DNA of 64,000 nt. Origin: Colius striatus. Its lineage: Eukaryota > Chordata > Aves > Coliiformes > Coliidae. Location: positions 5,464,513 through 5,528,512 of the forward strand of contig NC_084781.1 of assembly GCF_028858725.1 (NCBI RefSeq), given 5' to 3'. Positions 58,251-64,000 of this stretch are shown here, one piece after another; position 1 is the stretch's first letter; the number at the start of each line of letters is the position of its first letter. Below the pieces are notes generated by a model that did no database searches, had not been told where the DNA came from, and saw only the letters and a list, made by a program, of their open reading frames with translations. The translations under genes and the position numbers were made by a program.

Positions 58251-59350
58251 CGTTTGGGGTGCTGCCCGCTCCGGTTTCTGGTTTGCCGGGGCGAGTGAAG
58301 CCGTTCAGGGCGAGGACGGGCAGGCCAGAGGCAGCGCGGGCTCCGGGGCTGCTTCCCCGTTTTCGGGCTGCGCCCTTGGCCGTTCAGAGAAAAGGGAACC
58401 CCATTACTAGAAAGGAGAAGCGACGGTGTTTCGCAACGTCTGAGAGCGGAGCGGGGAAGCGAAGCGCGGGGCGGCTCCCGGCGCCCAGCCCGGCGGGGCC
58501 GCAGGCAGCGGGGCCGGGCGGTGCGCGCAGGGGCCTCGCCGTTCCCATGGAGACCGCGGCCCGCCCCGGCGCGTCGCGCGCCCCGCCTGCCCGCACCAAG
58601 CATGGCCGCCGCGCCGCCTCCCCAGCGCCGCCTGCCCCGGCGCCGCGCGCCTGCCCGGCCGCGGAGGGGCGGGGCCCGCGCAGGAGCCCGCCCGGTCGCC
58701 CCTCTGCCCTCGGGCGCGGGCACCCGCCAATCGGCGGCGGCTCCGCCCAGGCGGAGGGGGCGGCCCCGCCAATCGCCGCGCCGCGTGTCCGGGGCGGAGC
58801 GGCGCTAGAGCCGGGTGCCTCCGCCGCTGCCACCGCCACCGCCCGCGGCTGCCGCCGCCCGCCCTGCGCTGCCCTGCGCTGCCCTGCCCGGCCTGGCCCG
58901 GCCCGGCCCGGCCTGGCTCGGCCCGCAGGAGCGCCCTTACGCCCGGCTGCCCTGTGGGGCCGCGGCCCGGGGCTGGACGGGGGCGACGGGCCGGGCGCGC
59001 CCGCTGCCGCCCCCCGCCCCCGCGACGCCCTCATGTCGGCGCCGCTGAAGAAGGGCCCTGGGGGGCTGATCGGGCTCATGAAGGACGCCTTCCAGCCGCA
59101 CCACCACCACCTCGGCCCGCACCAGCCCGGCGCCGTGGACAAGAAGATGGTGGAGAAGTGCTGGAAGCTCATGGATAAGGTGGGCCCGGCGGGGGCGTTG
59201 GGCCGCACTGGGCAGGCGAGGAAGGCTGCGAGGCGGCTCCGCGGGGTCGGGCCGGAGCGGAAGCGGGCGCCGCGGGCTGAGGCGGGGCTGGGGCCAAGGC
59301 CTTCGGGCTGAGGCTGGACGGGCAGGGCCGTTGAGAGTCGCTGAAATGAA
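58250..59350 (+). promoter_or_regulatory. CpG-island promoter of CBL
   Basis: Extremely GC- and CpG-rich. It has two forward CCAAT boxes (58727-58731 and 58769-58773), each in a GCCAATCG context with GC boxes around, and C/G-rich repeats (CCCGGCCTGG-type) at about 58860-58930 in the 5' UTR. There is no TATA box. An open frame spanning 57899-59311 crosses the island but is a composition artefact except for the CBL exon inside it. Confidence 0.7.
59033..59179 (+). CDS. CBL: CBL, E3 ubiquitin ligase, first coding exon only
   Basis: One exon of 49 codons ending in phase 0 at a GTGGGC donor. After [10 protein letters not shown] it reads [20 protein letters not shown], then [19 protein letters not shown], matching the start of human CBL up to its exon 1/2 junction. 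This is the lead segment before the tyrosine-kinase-binding domain; the four-helix, EF-hand, SH2 and RING parts lie beyond the window. CBL marks activated receptor tyrosine kinases for degradation. The Gly/Ser run before [10 protein letters not shown] is much shorter than in human, and the histidine run is four rather than about seven. Exon 2 (VRLCQNPK) was not found in the remaining 4.8 kb. Confidence 0.95.
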
Positions 59351-62300
59351 GCGCTTGGAGGGGGGACAGTGAGCGACGCGGCTGTGCGGGATTGGGACAG
59401 GGCTGACATCAGGAGTTTGGGACGAACGGGTGGCTCCGGGGCGTAGGACAAGCCGGGAGCTGCAAGGTTTGCAAGGCTGTCAGGGGGAGACAGCTGTATG
59501 GCTCGGGGTGGGGCTGGAGTGAAGTCTTTTGAGGGAGGGTGAGAGCTGTGTGGCGCAGGCTACAGTGCGAAGCTTTGGGGTGGAGGATGTGAGAGCTGGT
59601 GGAGAAGCCAGAGGCAGGATGAGAGCAGGATGCAAAGATTGGGAGATGTGTAGAAAGAAGGGCAGCTCTGCGAGAGATGAGCTTCCTGTAGAGCTGTCAG
59701 GGGAAACAGGTTGGAGAAAGAGGGGGAGATTTGGGATGGAGAGTGCAAATCTGCTCAGTAGGGTCTGGAATTTGTGCTGTCATATTCTTACAGATATGGT
59801 AATGAGTGCTGGTGATGGTGAGGGGAAGAGGCTGGTCTGGCTAGGGCCTGGTGGGCAGCTGCAGGTACCTCCTGGTGGTATCATCAGAAGCGATTCTGTC
59901 ACCATATATAGCTGCTCAAGGGAGGAATCTAGGATTTTCTTGCTTGAAGATGTGCCTTGGCCTGTGATAGAGCCTGGTATGTGGGTACTGGAAGGTGAGC
60001 CTGATCATCTCCTTTGTGGTAGTTGGTACTACTATTTTCTGAATGAACAGGGACATGTTACCAAGCTCAGGACAAAGCTTTTTCCTTAATTCTGGAAGCC
60101 TGGTAAGAACCATAAAAGTCTGTGTAAAATGCTCTGAAATAAATACATGTAGTTACCCAAAGATAAGGAGGAGGAAATGTGATGTTAAAGAAGAAAAGCC
60201 TGTGGTGTGGGAAGTGGAAAGGCCACCTTCCAGTCCCGCGCCTTTACGTGGGCATTGCACTCTGAGGTCGCTAAGAGTCTTCCCTTCCTCTGTCTTCTGA
60301 AATGTCAGGAAGTGGCTATTGCTGGTGGCAGGACACCAGACCTTTTGGCCTGATGGTGTGACAATTCATTTACTAGCCTGGCTAGGTGTATTAGTAAATC
60401 CATTGTTTTAAGAAATCCCAGTGAGCTGTTAGTGAATGTTGGTGTTATTTATAGAATGACCAAGTGAGTTGAGCATAAGCATCCAGAAATGGGCAAAGAT
60501 AAAAATCTACTAACATATTTGCTGGGGTTTTGCTTGATCCTCTGATGTTATTACTCTTCAGAGAATCAAGGCTACGTGTGACATGTTGGAGTTTAAATTC
60601 CTCAGTCCATCTAGGTTCAGGGCCCTAAAGTAGTGCAGAGCAAAAGCATCACTGAAGTTGTCTGCAGACCTTGGGGAGCGTCAGCTTGCCACCTTCTCCC
60701 CCTCTGGGAGCAGAGCAAGCAGTGCTGATGGGCATACCTCCTCCAATTGCCTGGCAGCCTTATCCCTTTCCATTTTTCTTTTGCTTTTCTCTCCATTGTT
60801 TATGCATGTGGAGTCTGATTCTCCCGCAGTAAACGCTAAGGCAGGCAGAGTAGATGACTTTTTTAAAGGCATATGAAATTATGTTCATGCCAAGAAATCA
60901 CTCTGTGTTGGCTGGCTCGACAACAGACATGGCTTGTAGCTGTGCCTCGCTGTGTTTGTGATGAGCTTTGATCACATTCTACAGAGAGACATAGGGATAA
61001 AGAAGAAAGTCTTTTGAGAAGTGCCAGTGGGTCTCGCAAACACTGAGAGCAGGTGTCAGTGCTGATGTGGGAAAGGTGGTGTGAGCATGGAAATGTGATC
61101 GTCTTAGAAATAAGTTTAACTCGCAGACACAATTTGTAAGGATGTACATCTTCGTTCTTGGACATGTGATGCAGATAGGAATGTGCACATGCATTTGACC
61201 TCAACCTGGGCTGTGCAAAGGAAAAGGCTGGCATGAGAAAACCCCGATTACCTTGGAATCTCGCCTTGCAGCAGGATGGTTTTTTGAGGGGATACTTTCA
61301 TAGCTTCAGATTTGCATAGCCAGTCTGTGGCTGTGCACCCTCTTCGCCAAGCTACTGTTGTACTTGTCACTAATTAAAGCAACCTCTTTTAAATGTGCAC
61401 TGACTTCACCGTTTTGCTCATGGGCAGCATCCAAAGGCTCTTGGGTGTAGGCTTAATTTTTTCAAGTGTTAAAAGAGTTAGTTGTTCGTTCTGATGTGGA
61501 GGCAAGATTTGGCTGTGAAAAGCGTTTCAGATTTCAGTTGGGCTGTAGTTGTACTTACACAGGCTTATGAGAACCCATCTGAATTAAAAAATCTTTTCAG
61601 TGTAGCAGCAAATTGCCAGGAAAACAGAGTGCTCATGAAGCTGGTGGTGAGAAGGGCTAAATGAATGGAAAGTATTGAAAATGGGTTGGTGTTCTGGGCT
61701 GAGTAAATGAAAGTCCAGCCACAAATGAAAGACCCCCAGAACTGTGTGGATGTTTGATAGGTAATGTGTTTACCTGTCAGAAATGTGTGCTCTATCTGTG
61801 TGTGTATAGCACATTCATGAACTGATTCGTTAGTCTGCATAATTAATTCGCTGGTGTTGTCGAAGCATCGCTGCATCTCTCTCTTCAGATGCGACTGAAA
61901 TTTCCTATGCAAGTTGATTCTTGCCCAAATATTTTCCCTATGATGGTGTCCATAAGAGCCTGATGCATTCCGTTCTTTTGGATTCTTTTACTTGAGTTGT
62001 AATTTTCATCAGTCCTGACCATGCCTCCAACAGCAGCATGGGGTCACATACAGCATGGACGTTAAGCGGTGCCGTTCATCACTCTCTAGGAGGATGTTCA
62101 CCTTCAGCTGAATTAGTAGCTGAATTTTGCTATGGAATAGAGGCTATAAGTGTCCTTGGAAGCTGAGCACGTTGTCAGACATCTATAAGCCCACAAGCTT
62201 GCGGTGACAGTAGCACAGTAAGCAACACAGCAGTTTCTTTGCGGTGTCTTGAACCTAGGGAAGTGTGCAGAGTGGTTCAGGTGGGAGGAACTGCTGTAAA

Positions 62301-64000
62301 TTCACCGTGCTTGCTCATTTTACCACTGTCTAAAGCAAATAAAGCAACCTTTAGTCTAGAAGAATGTCGGATGTATTGGCTAGTGAAAACAATTAGTATT
62401 TTTTCTGCAAAAGGATGAGAGGATGAGTCAGTTCTTGCAAATGTGACCTGGGCAGCAGACAAGGCAGACCACTTGAGTTCATTGCGTTGGACGGTGTTTA
62501 AAAACTGGAAGGTGTGGTCACAAGCCGCTCACTAAACAGTGTATTGATGCCATTCAGTTTCAAAAGCTGATACAGAGAAATGCTGTAGTAGGTCACCATT
62601 GTAAGAAGAGGGGCCAAATACAAATTCAGTGGGAGATAAGTTTGTGTAGGTTTTCTTTGGCCTCTTGCTTCTACTAGCGCATTCCCAATCCAACTATGTA
62701 ACCTGACTGCAGTATTTGAAAAAGCTCACGGTTCTTGCTGTATTTCTCAGTTTATCCATACGTTGTGCTTGTGACAGCACTATGTATGTAGCATCACTGC
62801 TTTCCAAGACTAGTTACCCAGTCCATTTCTTTGTGCAAGTCTAATGAACTAGTGCTGAGGATCATTATTTTAAATCCAGAATCATCCAAGACAAGCTGCA
62901 GGATCTTGAGGGGAAAGACTATGTTCCAGGCCTAGAAAATCTAGATGAAATTTCTTTTCTTCAAGTGAGTAGATAACAGATTCTTTCTTCAAAACTGAAG
63001 GGAGAAACTGTAACTTCCTTATCTTCTCCTCTTAAGTTTGGAAAATGAAAATTGGTGGAGTTAGGCTTCTTCACAGGCCAACCTCATGGGATTTTCTTAT
63101 TAAGCTCAAAGTGCTTTATTGGTGTTTCTAAAAAGCAGCAAAAAAAAAAGTCTTCATAAAAGGCTCCTTCCTGAGAGAACAAAGCATAAGCCAGGCAAAC
63201 TTGGATGAGTTTGTTGGTAGTTTGAAAACACGAATGGCTTGTGTTTGTTGCCATCACACCTCATAGAAAATACTTGCTGCTTTCTGCTCAATGTCCTTCC
63301 ACTTTGCTGGTCCCCGTGGAAGGCATAGGGTAGCTCGCTGAGGGGAAGCTGTTCCCAGGGCTGGCAGCATTCCTTTTGACATGGTCACTGTGCTGCAAGT
63401 GCACATGTAGAGAAACAAGCAAAATGCAACTGGTTATGCTGCTGCTGTGTTACAAAAAGACCAAGTTTGTTCAAAAGACAGCAGTTCCTAGTTACACAGC
63501 GTTGCTTAAATGCTTATCTTAGCTATTTTTGGTCTCCTCGGTAAATAAAGAAGCTCATTTGAGAATAAAATCACAGCAGTTTTGGCCTTTCTGTTAACTG
63601 TTTCAAGTGTCTTTGCAAGCCACTTGGGGAAATATTTTCTAGAGGCTGAGTGGTTTGTGGAACTTGCTTCTGCTGTTGGGAGATTTCTCTAATTGATACT
63701 AAAGTTTGTTAAACTGCTGAAACGCTGTGGATCTGCTGCTTCTATAGCTGGATATTTTGAAAGGGTAACAGCCAAACTGTTTTCTGTTACAGGTGACTGA
63801 GAGAAGTGCATAGTCTGACTTATATGCTTGCCTAATGTGTCTTCCTTGGAAGAACTGTGTTTTTATTAAGGTTTTAAACCCACCATACAGTAAACAATTT
63901 CTGTTGAAGATCTTGCTGTCCATAACACAATTCAGCTGTGTCTGAGGAGCATATTTAGAACCCACTCATGCTGCATAGCGAAACTACTTTTATTCAGGGG
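59180..64000 (+). other. CBL intron 1 (runs past the window end)
   Basis: No further coding exon is recognisable on either strand. After the CpG island ends (about 59350) the sequence is AT-richer, with short, domainless frames. A single ATTTGCAT octamer lies at about 61310, the only exact one I found to the right of 20.4 kb. I see no clear transposable element. Confidence 0.7.

Noticed and set aside
57899-59311. 470-codon plus-strand frame running into CBL exon 1
   Set aside because: It is continuous with the CBL exon only because the CpG island lacks stops. The conserved protein begins at the ATG at 59033; upstream residues are low complexity and unlike any CBL.
1-64000. Endogenous retrovirus, CR1 LINE or other large mobile element
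   Set aside because: I saw no reverse transcriptase, gag, envelope or transposase-like frame and no CR1 tail signature. Only two short MIR-like scraps are tentatively noted.

Overview
The window looks like a gene-dense stretch of a bird (or close sauropsid) microchromosome. Every recognisable gene is a vertebrate gene with GT-AG introns. The genes are compact (ABCG4 coding exons span under 7 kb), CpG islands mark several promoters, and very little interspersed repeat is visible. The order HINFP, ABCG4, NLRX1, PDZD3, CCDC153 (opposite strand), CBL is the order of human 11q23.3. Chicken chromosome 24 is the expected counterpart; that is from general knowledge, not from this sequence. All coding exons below were read by hand from splice sites, and each gene's exon phases close exactly.

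Left part (1-20.4 kb, AT-richer, genes on the minus strand): two tandem paralogous OCA-B-like coactivators, POU2AF3 (COLCA2/OCA-T2; coding span 2556-9561) and POU2AF2 (C11orf53/OCA-T1; 12419-20080). Both start with a minute coding exon (7 and 10 nt) followed by an exon carrying the POU-binding peptide (VYQGVRVK.TVK.LL). This 20 kb holds seven perfect octamers (ATGCAAAT or its complement). Two of them flank a TATA-like box just upstream of POU2AF2, which suggests feedback by the POU2F factors these proteins serve.

Middle (22.3-30 kb, plus strand): HINFP (nine coding exons, 542 aa) behind a CpG-island promoter. It is followed by a small five-exon gene (28189-29561) that I cannot name. That gene encodes a 194-aa secreted, cysteine-rich protein with one sushi/CCP domain, with all introns in phase 1. 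It is the best candidate here for an undescribed gene.

Right (30.8-64 kb): ABCG4 (642 aa half-transporter), NLRX1 (989 aa mitochondrial NLR), PDZD3/NHERF4 (420 aa, with only a vestige of the fourth PDZ domain) and CCDC153/DRC12 on the minus strand. The deduced CCDC153 exons contain two in-frame stops. Last come the CpG-island promoter and first coding exon of CBL, whose long first intron runs off the window end. Human HINFP adjoins C2CD2L on this side, so the POU2AF2-HINFP junction at about 20-22 kb is a synteny breakpoint relative to human.
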